Source: Tubulanus polymorphus
Lineage: Eukaryota > Nemertea > Palaeonemertea > Tubulaniformes > Tubulanidae
NCBI RefSeq assembly: GCF_964204645.1
Contig: NC_134025.1
Location: forward strand, 14,139,001-14,203,000
DNA length: 64,000 bases
Direction of reading: 5' to 3'
The notes beneath the pieces were generated by a model. The model searched no databases, had not been told where the DNA came from, and worked only from the letters and a program-made list of their open reading frames with translations. Position numbers and translations under genes: made by a program. Position 1 is the stretch's first letter. Each line of letters begins with the position of its first letter. Positions 1-15,300 of this stretch are shown piece after piece.

Positions 1-217
1 AACGCAAATGAAAATGGAGTTTACTTTCTTCTAGGCTGTACCGTATATGCAACCTATTCCCTAAACACCAACCCCTGCTATTGAAGATTTATGAAATATC
101 ATGAGCTTCTTACATACTACCACCAGCCTTGATCGACAGACGGCAAGAAAAGAATGGCCAAGATTCCAAATGCCCACATTATATAATATACAGGTTCTGT
201 TCGTACGAGATTCTTAC

Positions 218-322
218 CTTAATCATTTCAGAAAGGTCGAAGTCTAGATATGAGTCAGATCTAACACAAACACTGTATTGAAAAATTCCTACTTTCTGGG
301 GAGCTGAAAACTTGAGCTGAAC
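218..322 (-). CDS. SEC63: SEC63 exon 18
   Basis: 105 nt, acceptor TTCCAG, donor AAG|GTAAGA. Encodes VQLKFSAPQKVGIFQYSV and RSDSYLDFDLSEMIK. A donor follows, so at least one more coding exon lies beyond the left edge. Confidence 0.94.
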
Positions 323-3300
323 CTGGAAGAAACCAGAAATACATATGTGTACAAGATCATAGAGCCAGATGTCTTTTACTCGTGTCTCAGAATGTCCGAC
401 TCATAACATGCAGGTGCTTTGTTTGGACGGGTTGATGAAAAGCCTGCGACCTTATTCACTAAAGATTCACGATGCAATCAAGTGAAAATTATGTCCAAAC
501 TTGAAATTTAGTGGTCCAGGGACACCATGCCCACTAGGGAAATGGTTTGAAATGTTCACAAATGTAAAGATTTCAAGATTTAACTTGGCCTGATGAACAT
601 TTACAGTAACCAATGACCTTAAAACTAACCACAATCATAGAACATTTCATGAGCTACAATTGTGCCCTCAATTGTGGTAACAAATATGCCTACGTACCAA
701 TGTAATAAAGAAACAAGAACAAAATTCTTAATACAAACTTTCCTAAATTTACATGATGGTGTATGTTTAATCCAGTATCAAAATTAAACGTCAGTTAATA
801 TACCCTAAAGTTGAAGCATTAATAATTCATAAAGACGAGAGAAATCCCACAATAACGAAGCCAAGATTGAAAAATTCTATATCAGAATGATTGTATTTGA
901 GGAGCGAAGTTTCGGCTATCAACTGTTAGCCATCATCAGGCGTACTGAGAACAAAATCAAATAACAGGATAAAGAATATGACAAATGATTAAGATTAAAG
1001 GATTAAGATTTAAGTAATTAAATAACAAAAACCTGAACACTAAGGAAGAAAACAAAAAAGGCAAACGACAAACTAAGGGGATGTTGTGCGAGATTAAAGT
1101 TATCTAAAAACAAAGCCCAGAGGGTTCTAAGGCAGACAAACTAAGGGGTTATCAGACAAAAACAAAAGGCAAGAACATCAAAGGGATAATCAAGGAATGA
1201 GTGAGGGAGTGAGTGACTGGAAGTGACAAACGGAGGAAAACAAGCTAACATGAATTGTGACTAGTTTCATAAACGTGATTAGCTACTCCTCTCTCGGGAT
1301 TGAAATTTTTGACGTCATTTTTATGTTCTCTGAGGCGCTTGTTCAAATCACGCACAGTTTCACCAATATATATTTTATTACATACTTTACAAGGTATTTT
1401 GTACACACCAATGTTCAAAGGTACCGTTTTGCAGGAATTGTGAGATAAGTTATGACTAAGTTTATTATTGTTAGTGAAAATGAGCTGTTTGTTAAGGAGA
1501 TGAAGGGGTTTTTTTTTATTTTTCCAAAACGGAACAAAAGGTACGACAATGGGCTGTTTTTGAGGGCGCGAAACTCGAGAATTACAAAAATGGGTGCGAC
1601 GGGCTCGAAAAAGAGATTTATTCAAAAGGTCATTAGGATAAGCTAACTGATAAAGGGAATTCCTGATCTGGGTGAGTTCATCATCGAGAAAAAGGGGTCG
1701 CATATGGATGGATGAAAACGGTTGTATAAAGTGGTTAGAAGTGTGGGCTTTACGACCTGGTGGACTGCTTAAAGAAAAAAGTCTGCTCATTTGGGATCAC
1801 TATAAAAGCCATTTGTGTGATAAAGTAGTTATACAAAATACCGATGTAGCCGTTATCCCCCCGTGGACTCACTAGTGTTCTACAACCCCTAGATGTTTGT
1901 TTGAACAAGCCGTTCAAAGATGCAATCCGAAAGCAGTGGAATAAATGGATGGAGGGTGAAAAGTCACACACCAAAGGAGGCAATATGCTCCTAAACGGTC
2001 ATATGTAAATGGTTTGTTGATGCCTGGAATGAACTAGACATCAAACCGTACAAAATTCGTTCGAAAAATGAGGCATATCCACTGCATTAGACGGCTCAGA
2101 GGATGACTTTCTCTGGAAAGATTAGGATCAATGGGAACCAGATGAACTAGTCGATAATGCGATAATATGATCCATATGATGATCGAATTTGCGTGAAGGA
2201 TTGGAATTTATTGTTCGGACAATCAGATGATGATGATAGTGAATTTGAAGGATTTTAGTTCACTGCGGATAGAATATGTACCAGGTATTATTAGACAGAA
2301 CTGTTTATTGTGCTCGTTAAGTGCTATAGTTATTCAATGTGCGCTTAGTGTGTTTAGATAAGGAGAACAATATACAGGCAATTACTGGCATTGTGCGACT
2401 ATGAATGCGCTCAATCTGTGAACTAATCTGTATTGATTGATTGTTTAGTGTTTGTCATAATAACAGCCAATTATTAATTTGATATCATGTATCAAAATAA
2501 TGAAGTAAAAAAAAAAAAAAAAATGTACGAAATTTGATTGAAAAAGTTTTATTTTTATTTTCATGAAGTTAACATCTGGTCTGCAACTCACTTGAATGCT
2601 GGTAGATGGCAGAAGCTATCGGTAGTCAATACTTCTAGCATTCTTTGGGTCTTCATTTTCATTTACATAGACCTACCCTCAGACCCCGTAATTAAGTCCT
2701 TACTTAATGTAATACATATATTGGATTGAATTGTTCGACAGCAGTGGAAAATTTTTATGACTCGAAAAGAATAATAAGTGGAAAAGTCGACCACGAAAAA
2801 TCGACCGATTTTTTAAGTCTAGAAATTCGACTATTACGCAAGAATATACGGTAGTCAATATGGTTAATTGCATTGTTCTCAAGGAGCAACTAAATAAAAG
2901 TATATATTTGTACTAAAAAGTGTGACAGAGATGTTCTTGGATTCAGCCTTTCAGTTTTTGGGCTGCAGATGTGTCTAGAGTAAATACATATACAAACCAA
3001 ATATCAAGACAATCCATTGAAGTGTCTTCAAGACTCTCAAAATAACTGGATTCCATCTACGACAGCCGCAAGAATGGACAAATAATGAAAAGTGAATGCA
3101 ATAGCCCGCAGGGACTAAAATCTCAAGTCGAAGAAGGAATTTCATTTTTTTCAGAGGCACCCCTAAATTTTAATTTTTTAACATAGCATTGCACCTATGC
3201 TTTATCTGTGAATTGAAAATCCCGACACCGTTCCCGCGTATTTTCTGGTCAGAAGTATTTGTGAATATATGCTCACACACGTATCACTCGGACTACTGTC

Positions 3301-6300
3301 GCGTGCTTTGACTCTACCCACTATTGCTAGCTATGAGAAAAACGCAATTGACATGCATGGCCTAGTTAAAGTTTTCCAAGAAATTGGCAAAGTTCCAATC
3401 AGCTGTAGCGAAGCTGGAAGTGCTGCGTATAATGGCTGTTGCTACAGAATTCCGTTCGTAGCGGGCCTTGCATTCATTGAATTATTAAACAGGAAATTCA
3501 AGGCCTTGAATTCAGCAATGGTCTTCAAATCGATTTAGGGCCTTCCATTTAAAAACTAGGGGTCCAGGGACACCATGCCCACTTGGGAAATGGTTTCAAA
3601 TGCTCAACAATTTAACAATTTCAATATTGAACAACCCTGGTGATCATGTGCAAGAACCAATGACCTTGAAACTCACCACTATCATAGATCATGTCAGCAG
3701 CTATGATTTTGTAATTGATTGTGATAACAAAATATGCCTATAGGTACCAATATAATATGGAAATACTAAGTTATTCTATTATTGAACGCCCCCAGGTGAC
3801 CATATGCAAAGCCCAATGACCTTGAAACTAACCACCATCATAGAACATGTCATGAGCAACAAATAGCAATTGATCATGATAGCAAAAAAGGTACCAATAT
3901 AATAAAGCAAACACTAACTTATTCAACTATTCAACACCCTCCGTTTAATTTTTGAAATTAGAAGCATTTTCCAAGCACTCAGAGCTATCTTGAACCCATG
4001 AACGACCACCATGTTTTGAAAGGTAATGGCTATTTCCAATGTGGCAGATCCACATTCGATGAGATCTAAAGCAGTAGGCCAACAGGTCGAGCCCCTGATT
4101 TTAGATTTTTAGTTTTCACAACCAAAATCAAAACAGAAAGGTGAGATCCTTGTGTGATCCATTTTTCGGTTATAAAATGACAGATGTCTCTGACAATCAC
4201 AGAACGTACAGTTATGTGTTTGAACCCCAAACATTCCATCTATCGTTCGGATTCCTATCATAAATTAATATAAAATCTAATGCAAGTTCAATTGAGATAA
4301 AGACTTTATTGTGAATAAAACATCTGGTACAAAAATTATTCATGAACTGTATAATATGAGACGGTATGGTCGACACAGAGCTCTGATGTCAAGAAACCAA
4401 ATATTCAATTTAGATGCCCAGTTTTGTGTAGCTTTAGAGTACGGATATTTGTTCCGTGAGCTTTCTTTTTGCTAACTCTTTTCACGGCACGGACTGCATA
4501 CTTATCCTATATTTCTTTCCTCACTTAGACAGTTGCAGCAAGCTTGTTTTTATGTTTCGTTGATGCTCCCAGAAATTTTTTACATAGCAGTTTGTTGACT
4601 GGGCTGAAGCGAACATCCCTACGCCCAAAATAGTGTAAGGCAGTTTGACCTCTGGCTTGGAGAGCATATTATATGGACTTGTAGGCCGAATATGTTTTAA
4701 TGTTTATAGCCTGTTTGTCTTCTTTTTCAATAAGTGATTCATGATGGAAAACGATGCCTCTACCTGGGGACCATGAAATATACTAAGGGACGCCCGAACC
4801 ACAGCACACACGGCGGGATATTTTCCAGTCTTCATTACCAAGTGCCACCATCGGTCGATTTTACCATCGTAGATAGGGAAGTCATGGTTGACTGAGAGCC
4901 TCATCAGTTGGCTGTAAAAATCCCCATCATCTTCACTAATAAATCGACCAAGATTGTGATCATCCTTTAAGATTTTCAACCCTTTTGAAGCGACCGAATG
5001 AGATAAAATCAAAGGATCTACACACGACAGAGCTTTTAAGACGTTACTATTGATAGGTAGTTTCATCTGCATATAGTCTACACATTGAACGTAGGCAGTT
5101 TCGACTTTATCAAAAAATAATTTTGACTTGTTTGGGCATCTACTTGTTTCCAAGGAATATATCAGCTGGTTTGTACTGCAGGGTTACATCTGTGAGATCA
5201 AGTGCCAGGAGCTTTTTAGCTGATTTATTGACAATATTTTCTGGCTTGATGAATGAGCCAATAAACTCCCGAAAAACCTTAAATTGTTCTTCATGTATTT
5301 TGTGTAGAGAGTCTCCTGTCCTTGGAACACGCAAACATAAGATTTCAAAAATAGGGAAAGCTGCCAAGTAAAAATTCATGATGCGAATGGTTCGACTCTC
5401 CTGGTAGAGCACTCTTTCCAGTATCTCAACTTACCTTTGCTTTCCAGCATCTGTCATTGACGTGCGCTTTTTTCTCAATCGATCATGTATTTCCTTGATT
5501 CTACCTTTAGCCTCCTGACTCAGATTAGATAGGAATCACCAATTACAGGCTTGTATGCCCCAACCATTTCAGTCGGCAAAAAAGCCAAGTAAAACACTTT
5601 CAAGAGGGAAACATAGGTAGACAAGTAAGGGATACATCGTACACCGAGAGCCATCTGTATGGAACTTAATTCTGAGGGGCAACGTATTGAATTTCTAGCA
5701 AATCACATATCTCGGCTAAGTCCTACTTTAAATCAGGTGACCATTTAAAATCATTGAACAATGTTGTATAAAATTTTTCGTCCCAATTTTCAAAAACATC
5801 TGAAAGTTTCTTCGCACAATTATGAATGTGGTGACATGAATCCCCATCAATGTCCAATAAATCTTTTGCTTTTTCACGAATCTTAGCTTCTACCCCATTT
5901 CGCTTCCCTCTCACGACGTTACACGAATCAGCCAAAATGGAAACTAGATTTTTAAGATGAACATCGTGGCCATTCAACAATTTCACCAAGGCTTGATATA
6001 TCGATTCGGCATCAACTGTTGTCATTTCGATGTCTGCAAAATGCTGCACGACTGAGGCCCTTCTGTGACGTCAAAATAACTCACCAAAACTCCTAATAAA
6101 GAATTCCAATTCACACGACATAGGCATATACTCTCCACCTCTTGTCAAGCATATAGTGATCCAAACCATTTTTATTGTTTCTAAAAAAAACCCCACCTAA
6201 CACTTTTTTGTGCACTAAAGATGTGCATTCGTCAATATTCAGTGAAAATGGGCCATGTCATAGATGGTTAGCTGTTTTATCAGTGTAGTATTGCCCCATC

Positions 6301-9300
6301 CCATGCATTAGTTTGTATGATGCGGTTTGTAAGACTAACTTCATTGACAGCAGATTTGTCAGCATTTTTGACCAGGTTCATGAGCTTAGGCACGACGCAC
6401 AGAGGCAAATTATTTTTCGGCGATAAAGACTTAAAGCAAAGCCTGTAAGATTAGAAGTAAGATAAGAATGGACCAGTCATGGCAAAAGTAGGGCTACGTG
6501 GTCATTTACTGCTTTGATGTGAACTACCGGGGTAAGGCTCAACAAAAATAATACCCTGTTTCTCTGCAGCGGTCGGGTCGTTATTGTAAAATATAATACA
6601 ATTTTGTAATCAGTTCTCTTGTGGCCATCTTGAATTGTAGTAAACACATATATCTGCGTCGTAAAAATACAACACTTAAGGTAACGAAGAGGTTAAGATT
6701 TGACTTTTTAAAAACCAGCACAGATGCCTATTCAAATTACAGGTAATTTAAAAATTAGGTTTTTCTTAAGTTGTTGTCCCTGTTTGCACCAGGACACATG
6801 GTTTATATTAAAGCTTACATCTAACGTCATCAACAGCTGGTAAGACCGTACCCACATCCGTCAATCATTTTTTTCTATTAATTAGGAAAATATTTACAAA
6901 AAGCAAAATTTCACAGTCTGCGTTAATAAGATTAAAGTATTCATTCATTTGACAAATCTTCATCTTAACTCCCAACTACAAGTTATTAGAGGGGTCATTG
7001 ACTCACTACCATCTTTCTACCACATGAAGGTAAAAAATGCATCGAAGGGCATCAGTGTAACATCAATGCAACAAAGTGATTTTCATTGCAATACAAATCA
7101 TCCATGTAGATTTGACTATGGTTAGTGAATAGGTTCCCAGGTATTCACATTAGTGTCTATACTATTGTCCACTATAAGATCCATTGCTATTTAATAAAAA
7201 TGAGAATCCTAAAACTCCACTAGTCTAAAGGTTGAGTTTGTAAATGCAATTATAATAGCTTGATAAGAGAATTAGTTTTATTCACCTCTTCTCTGTCCTT
7301 AAGGCTGCACACTTGCACAGGAGCTGTTATCAATTGATGATTCTTTCTATCTGCTACGTAGATCCACCACCATTCATACTTTTCCTTCAGTAAAACAATG
7401 AATAAAATGTTAGACAGAAAACTACATATATAACACCATATATATGCATATTGGACTTAATCACCGTGAAAATGGGCATTAATAATGACTTACTGCTGGG
7501 AAGTAAGGACAATGAACGAGATGGGATTCTTTTGATTTTGTTTCAAGAATGGTCTCTTTTTTCATTTCTTCTTGGAATTTTGACCAGTCCTCTTCTTCGT
7601 CTGGATTTTTTGTTGCACAACTCTCGTTCTCAGAATCTTCATTTTCACTATCTGTGCCATCAGTGATGTCACTGCCCTCATCTTCTAAATCACTGTCTTT
7701 AGCCTTTTTAGTCTTGCAGATTCGTTCATTTTTCTATAATTGAGATAACAAGAAAGAAATTTCTCATTAAGACTGCACAAGTCATTCATTGTTTGGCCTG
7801 ATCTCATTGATTCAAAGCATAAAAAATCTCATAGTACTAATTACCTTTGTAGCTAGTAGTATATCTTAATGGGATACCGGCCATGCAACGGTGGCATATG
7901 GCTATTTTGTAAGAGCGCCCCTAGGGGTTAACATGATCTGGATATATTGATCCATACGCCTGTATGTACTAAGTAGTGATGTACTGAGTTGAGTCGAAAT
8001 TACGGATGGCATATTGCACATCATATGTTCATACATTGTATATACATTTTAAAGTTTTGTGATTTATATAATACATAAATAACTCCGCATAACTCATCAC
8101 TATCACTATCGCGACTGGTGATTTTTATACGGATTCAGTGAAATACAAGAAAGGTGTCATTCAATTTCCAATTTCTCCAAAGTGATTATACAACCAATAC
8201 CTAGTGTTTAACACCTTCACTGCCGCTGACAAGATAATTCGTCATGGTGGGTGCACTGCAGTTTGCCATGATGAGTTATATCGTCATCGTTATGCGTCAT
8301 GCGTTATGAATGGACCTGGCAGAGGCGAGAAACCAGATAACAATTGTCTGGCAGTATGGAGAGACTAGGATATTATTCATGGGGGTAACTAAAGTCTGGT
8401 GTACACTTGAATTTTTTTCAAAAAAATCTTCAGAAAGCAATGCATTTTAGCTTCTTTTCGGGCCAATATTTAGAGAGAATATAACGACTTAAATCATTCT
8501 ATATCATTTTTACAATAAAACTTTTATTCTTTTAGACTTTTATTTGATTTTTCACACCTTTCACCGCCAATGGGGACAAGAAATAAATTGCCCATGGGCA
8601 AAGTGTGGTTTACCTTGAAAGCTAGAGGTTGTTTGGGGTAAGGGCATTGCTTGAAAAATCTTTTTAATTCGAGATTTCAAAGTTCTACAAGTTTAAATAT
8701 TCTATTTTATCTTTCTTAAAGGATTATTTGTAGTCAAAAGACCAAAGATATACATTTTATATTTTCAAAGAAATATTTTTCATAATATGAAAAAATATTC
8801 AAATAAAATTCATATGATGTCACATATCAGAGGTTGGCTGAATGTATGGCCGCAGAAGCTAAAATACCGGTGCAGTAAGAAACCGGCGTATTATGATTTC
8901 CGCGGGCACGTGGAGGCCTTCGTTTAAGCCGAGAACCAATTAAACAAATGCTCACATAAAAAAATGTACCGCAATTTTACATGAATTGGCTCAATCCCAA
9001 CTTCATATCGCTGACAAAGGTAAACCAAAAATTCAGAATCTCTTCACCAGTGCCAGTGACGTGTTATCTCGTCATTGGTTTTTACACTAAAATAGATCAG
9101 TGTATTTATTTATCAATGTTCAAATAGTGCTGGCAGCATATAAATTGTATAATGTCAAAAATTAGCGTTGGCAATGGCGACCGGACATTAAACCGCTAGG
9201 TGACAGCGAACGTGTTAAGTTAATATAAAGTATGGATATGATTTTTAAAATGCTCAGTTATTGATTACAGATGGCGTTGTACATCTACTGTATTGAATAT

Positions 9301-12300
9301 TGATGAGATGAAACCACAAATCTTCAAAAACATGGAGCAGAGAATGACTCGTTTTGTTTGACTGCTGTGGTTTCGGGGACGTACAATAAAGATTGGATAA
9401 TAAGTAGCGATTGCAAAAATTTACAAGCGCCAACTGTACAGCACCCTTAGAGGTCAAACTTGGAAAACCGTGCTATAACTCTTAAGCCTATAGCCATAGT
9501 ATCTGGACTACATAGCAAGTTTAGTCACGATCGGATAATGATTGTAGGACTAGTAACAATTCAAAAATTTTTACGAGCGCCACCTGTACAGCACCCCTAC
9601 AGATCAAATTGGGAAAACAGCTTATAACTTTTTAGTACTATCCACATACCAAATTACATCTAATGACCAAATTGAACAGACTAAATGTGGCTGCAAGTAC
9701 TTCGAATGAATATAATGCGCGACGCAGACTTTGACCATTTCCTAATTAGTGCAATTGGCCTAAGCCTCCTCTGTCTGGCTTTCTAAACCAGAGTTTTCAA
9801 TTGAGTTTTTTTCTTCATTAATGAGTGATATTTTTTAATAATGCTTGATGACTAGTTGCTACGGAGCCCCAGATGATAAGATCTCTTTTTCCTTTAAAAA
9901 TCGTTTGGTTCGAACAAATTTTTTTGTTAGAAAAAAAGTTTTTCGTTCAAACTGAAAACATTTTGTTCGATCAAACAAAATTGATTTTGTTCGATCAAAC
10001 AAAATTGATTTTGATCGATCAAACAAAATTGATTTTGTTCGAACAAAACTTGGCTTAAAAAATTCGAAAATTTTTTCGTTTGAAACAAAAAGTATGTCGA
10101 TCAATCGAACAGAATTGTTTTCATTTGAACTATTGTTCGAACAAAATTGTTTTCACTGAAATTTTTTGTCAGAACGAAAAGTTTTCTTGTTCGCATAAAA
10201 AGTATATTGTTCAATTGAACATTTTTATTCGAACAAAATTTTCTTAAAACAAAAAGAAAAAAACAATTTTGTTTTCGCTCAACAATTAAGTTCTTCATTC
10301 AAACGAGTATATTGTTTGATCGAAGCATCTTCATTCCTAAAAAAAGATTTTCGTGGAACTAAATAGTCATTTCGTTATAATGAGTAACTTTCACTCGAAC
10401 AAAATAATCTTCACAATCGAATTCAGAGGAATAATATGAACCAGGGTTTTCTTAGTATCAAATATTCATATTATGCCTCTTTCAGATTGATTTCATTCAT
10501 ACAAAACTTTTTGAAAAAATCGTTCTAATTAAATTGTTTTTTGCTTAATAATTTTTTTTGTTGGCACAGAAGAGTTTTTCCTTCAATCTATAACATAGCT
10601 TTAGTTCAAAGAATTTTTTTGTAAGAACGAAAAGTTTTCTGTTCAAACAAAAAGTATATTGTTTGATCAAAAAGAATTGTTTTCATTGGAACAAAATTTT
10701 CTGTCGGAACATTCAGGTTTTTTGTTCGAACAAGTATATTATACGATTGCAGCCTTTTTCATTCCAAAGAAAAATTTTGGTAGAACCAAATAGTCATTTA
10801 GTTATAATGAGTATATTTCATTCGAAAAAAATAATCTCACTTGAACGAGTGAGTTATCATATGAACTTGGGTTTTCATTGTATCCAATATCCACATTATG
10901 CCTTTTCAGGTTGAAGCTCATCTTCCATGTTTCCACCATGTACGCGACACAACTTGTTAAGGTCGTTTTGGAAATTTACTCAGTCCTGTACATTTCGGAT
11001 TACTCTGTAAATCATTTATCAGGACAGTGAGAGGAGACTGAGGATACTAGCTTGCGTGACTCCACTAGTTACATCTGTTCTTATTTCCAAGATGAGACAG
11101 TTCCGTTGATTTTGGCTACCTGGTTTCGATCAGAGAAAACTGCTGAGTCCATTTAAGCGACCCATCATAGATACCATTTCCTAATACCTAGTTTAGTAAT
11201 CCCTGATGTAGTACCAACTTAGGCTACTAGCCTCGACAGAAAGTATATTATTCGATAGAACAGAATCCTTTCATTTGAACAAAATTTTCTTGTCGTAACA
11301 AGAAGTTTTTTTTGTTCAAACAAGTATATTCGATCAAAGTGTTTTTAATCCCAAAGAAATATATGTTTGTGGAACTGAATAGTTTTTTCATTATAAAGAG
11401 TAATCTTCGTTCGAACAAACAGAATTTTTTTTATTCAAACATTCGTTCAAACAAAATTGTTTTTGCTAACCAAAATGTTTTTTGTTCGAACAGAAAGTAA
11501 ATTGTTCGATCGCTGACCAATTTTTTTTGTAGGGACAAGTTTTTTCGTTTGAACGATTACATAGCTTTTTATTCGAACAAATTTCTTTGACGGAATGAAT
11601 AGTATATCGTTTGAACAAAAAGTAAATTGTTCGATCGAACAAAATTGTTTTCATTCGAACAAAGATTTTCTTGTAACAATAATTTTTCTCTTCAAACAAG
11701 TAAATTTGATCAGTGTTATTCATTACAAAGAGAAAAATTTTCATGGAACTAAATAGTCTTATCGTTATACATAGTAATCTCCTTGTGAACATATTGTTCG
11801 ATCGAAACAGAATTGTTTTCAATGAACGTTCGTAAGAACAAAATTGTTTTCAAACTTAAAAACAATAGTGTTCGAACAAAGTTTTCAAAAAAGAGTTTTG
11901 TTCAATCGAAATCCATTCTGTTCGCTTCAACAAAATGTTTTTGGTTCATACAAAAAACTTCACTCAACAAATTTTTCTGTCCGAACAAAAAGTTTTTCTT
12001 TCGAAAAATAACAGCTTTTTGGTCGAACAAATTTTTTTTGTAAGAATGATGAGGTTTTCCATTCGATCAAAAACTTGTGTCCGCGACCCTAACCCGGCTA
12101 TTAATGAAAACACTGTGGGAGATTATTTCTTTCAGGTATATTCTACTTACAGGTGTATTTTCACGACTATCTTTCTCAGGCTCTTCAGATGCCATTGGTC
12201 CCACTGTCACTGGTGTGGATTTTCGCTGAACAGCCTTCACAGCTGCTGGCTTTTTCTTCTTTTTATTAGCACCTTTACTTGCCTTCTTGTTTTTGTTTTT

Positions 12301-15300
12301 TTCCCAGCCTTTCGATTTGCGGACAGGTGAATCAGTTACATTCTTCAAAATCAACCATAAAAAACCAATTCATCTACTTATGGAGTAAAATGATGAGTGA
12401 TATGCATCAGGTAGTTGTTCTTATCTAGTGAAATGAATAATTAAAACTTGACCAGATGCATTAACATAATGAAAATAAAATATTATATGGAGATAATATC
12501 ATTTTAATTCAAATACCTAGCATTAACCAGTGTTGTAAAAAATAAACAAATAATTTTTTTTCAAATAAACCAGCAACAATAGATGCTTGTATCAATATCT
12601 GAAAAATGGAAAATGAAGCAAAAAAAAATTCCATTCTAATGATTCAAAGCAATTTCAATTCACAATTTTCCATTAGATAAAGTTCTCTGCTGGTTGCTAT
12701 CAATTATTGGCAACAGATTAATTTATGGAGAATTTGCTTCGCTGATGTACCGGTACTACTGTAAATTATGGTTAAAAAGTTCATTGCATGAAAACCACTG
12801 CAAAAATAAACATTTTCAACCCCGCGAGCTCTCCCCCACTCCCCAGCGGTGGCTCAATCAGTGCCTTTGCCAACGATGCTACCCCCCCCCACCCATATCT
12901 CCCTGACCTGCTAATCAGTTACATTTTGATAACACTGATTAACAGAAGGATCTGACATTAACTTGCAAACTAATATAATTGATATTCATGTTTAGGAACG
13001 CTTGTGCCTGATTATTGTTTGCCAGACCCTGCATATGTTGAAAATCATTTCAGGGAAAAGATTTTCAGAACAAGAGGCCCATGGGCCTTGAAGCATTGGT
13101 AGATTATACTGTGGTAAGGTATTAAGTGGTTAATGTATTGCAAATGTACTGTGACGATGTTGATTGGGAGGACCACAGACATAAGGTCAATTTGTGTAAG
13201 TACGATTTTCATTTTTACTGAAAATGAATTTCATTTTACTGCCGAACGATTTAGTCTAAGCTATTTGTATTGTTAAGCCTCATTAATACTAATCTGTTAA
13301 AAGACAAAACTAGTTTATTCTGATGTTTTCCATCATGTCCCAGCTAAGATATTTAAATCAATCAAGATTTGGAATTCATTTAATAAAACAATTTCGGCAC
13401 TTTCGCCAACACATGATTCGTATCAATGTCTAAAACTGTAAGGGTAATCTCGACTGACTCTGGTTTTTTGCATGAACTGTTACGCCCTACTCTACAGAAT
13501 AATGAAAACAAAAACAGAACGATTTTTCTGAATGCGAGATGTATACGTAGATCAAACGGTCAAACGCACGCATGCAAAACGTTGTTCAGAGAGCGATGCA
13601 GGCGTTGGTGTCACTGAGGAAGGCCGGCTGAAGATTGTCTGTTTGGCTTTACGTCGTTTGGTTCTTGGTATCCCAAGACTAACCCTATTGTTTGTCCATT
13701 TAACCTCATGACAGGACGGCCTTTGAAGTGTTGCCTGCACACTGTACACAGCCAGCAGGCCACAAACCCACTTAGCACTGATAGTGGATGCCAGGGATGA
13801 AAACAGAGGCATTAAAAAAACGCAGAAAAATTTGAAATAAAAGTATCAGAGGCTAACTACCTGCTGACCAAGCAAGCAGTCACGAGCACCGAAGAAGCGA
13901 AGCCCCTAAAGGGGGGTTTGGGTGCACATGAGGTAGGCAGGGTATCTTTAAGTGAAAACAAATCTTAGAATATGGCCGAACCGATGGAATTTTACAATAA
14001 ACTGTCAGTCAACTGATTGATGATACAACAGGGTTGTTCTCGGCGTACTTAACAATGATATTATCCTCCAATAAACAACTCTGGTATAATTGAATAAAAT
14101 GATCTATCCTTATTTGTGATATCGTATCACGGATGGTAGCCTAGTTTACCGTTTGATGTTCCGTGTCATCATGATATGGTTTTAACTTTAGATAAGGTTC
14201 CCGCATGATCACATAACTTACCTATACGGGTTTCAGTCATAACTAAGCCTACCGTTCCACTGCTCTAGAAATACGTATTCTGCCGCTGAGAATTAATCCC
14301 AATCAATCTCATTGCTTCTGATAGGAGGAATAACAGTGACATTTAAACACTCTAAGATATTTATATACTGGGGGTACATAAATTTTCTATTCAAAAGAGA
14401 CCATTCCCCATTCTTTACTGCCAATGTTGATGCGGACGTATCTCTACGCGATTGCTTAAACCCCTCTCATTCACCAGATAACTAACAGGGAAAAATGTGA
14501 TAGAAAAGCTTTTTGGACTATCAAATCAGAAATCTGGCGATGCTATGTTGTAGGGAATTATTGAAACATTATTTTGAGTCATTTTAAGCTGTTTCTAATG
14601 TTTTATGTGAATGGAGTGACAATTTAAAGTTACTATGAGAAGAGTCGGCACTATCTTTTCATACTACTATTTTCGATCCATTTTACAAGCATTGGCATGA
14701 TGTCATAGACGTCAACCAATGCTAAAAATGGACTTACTTTCTGACATATTTAACAAAAAAAAAACCCATCCTATCCAATCCCTGGTACTGGGCTTTCCCA
14801 GTGACTCTCAATAACTGTGTGATTTAATATACAGGGTCCAGTTTTATAAGTGATTAACGTATGAATTGATTAAGGAGAAACTAGGCCTAAACAAAGAAAT
14901 TAAATCGATTTAAGAGTCAAACCTTGTTGCATGTTAATTCAACAGTGTGTCTCAAAAAATGCGTTACCATAGCAAAAAGATTAATTATTCATTTACTATA
15001 ATTGAAATAAGATTTTTTGGGGGGTAGGTTGGTAGACCTAGATGTTTACTCAAGGATGGAATGTTTAAATGCAAGAAATAAGTCATGCATGGCTGAGCAT
15101 ACCATGTTTTTGAATGGTCCTTAAAATGGAGTCGAACCAATACAAAAAATAAGGATTAATGCATTATATGCGTTTATTGATAAATGTTCCGCTTTCACTT
15201 CACATAATTTGAGACCAGACAATTAAATCATCTGAAGCAGATTTCTACGTGATAAAATTGTTGGTATTCATGACTAATTAAGCTTCTCTGGAACCTGTTC

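Noticed and set aside
3269-3538. 89-aa plus-strand ORF
   Set aside because: No recognised motif, lies among transposon fragments in a SEC63 intron, and no splice or promoter support.
9859-12043. Several ORFs with SILFDRTK/FVRTK repeats on both strands
   Set aside because: They are translations of the TTCGAA palindrome field; similar frames occur on both strands, which is expected of the repeat and not of a gene.
11935-12330. 131-aa plus-strand ORF
   Set aside because: Antisense to SEC63 exon 15, whose minus-strand reading is in phase with the neighbouring exons.
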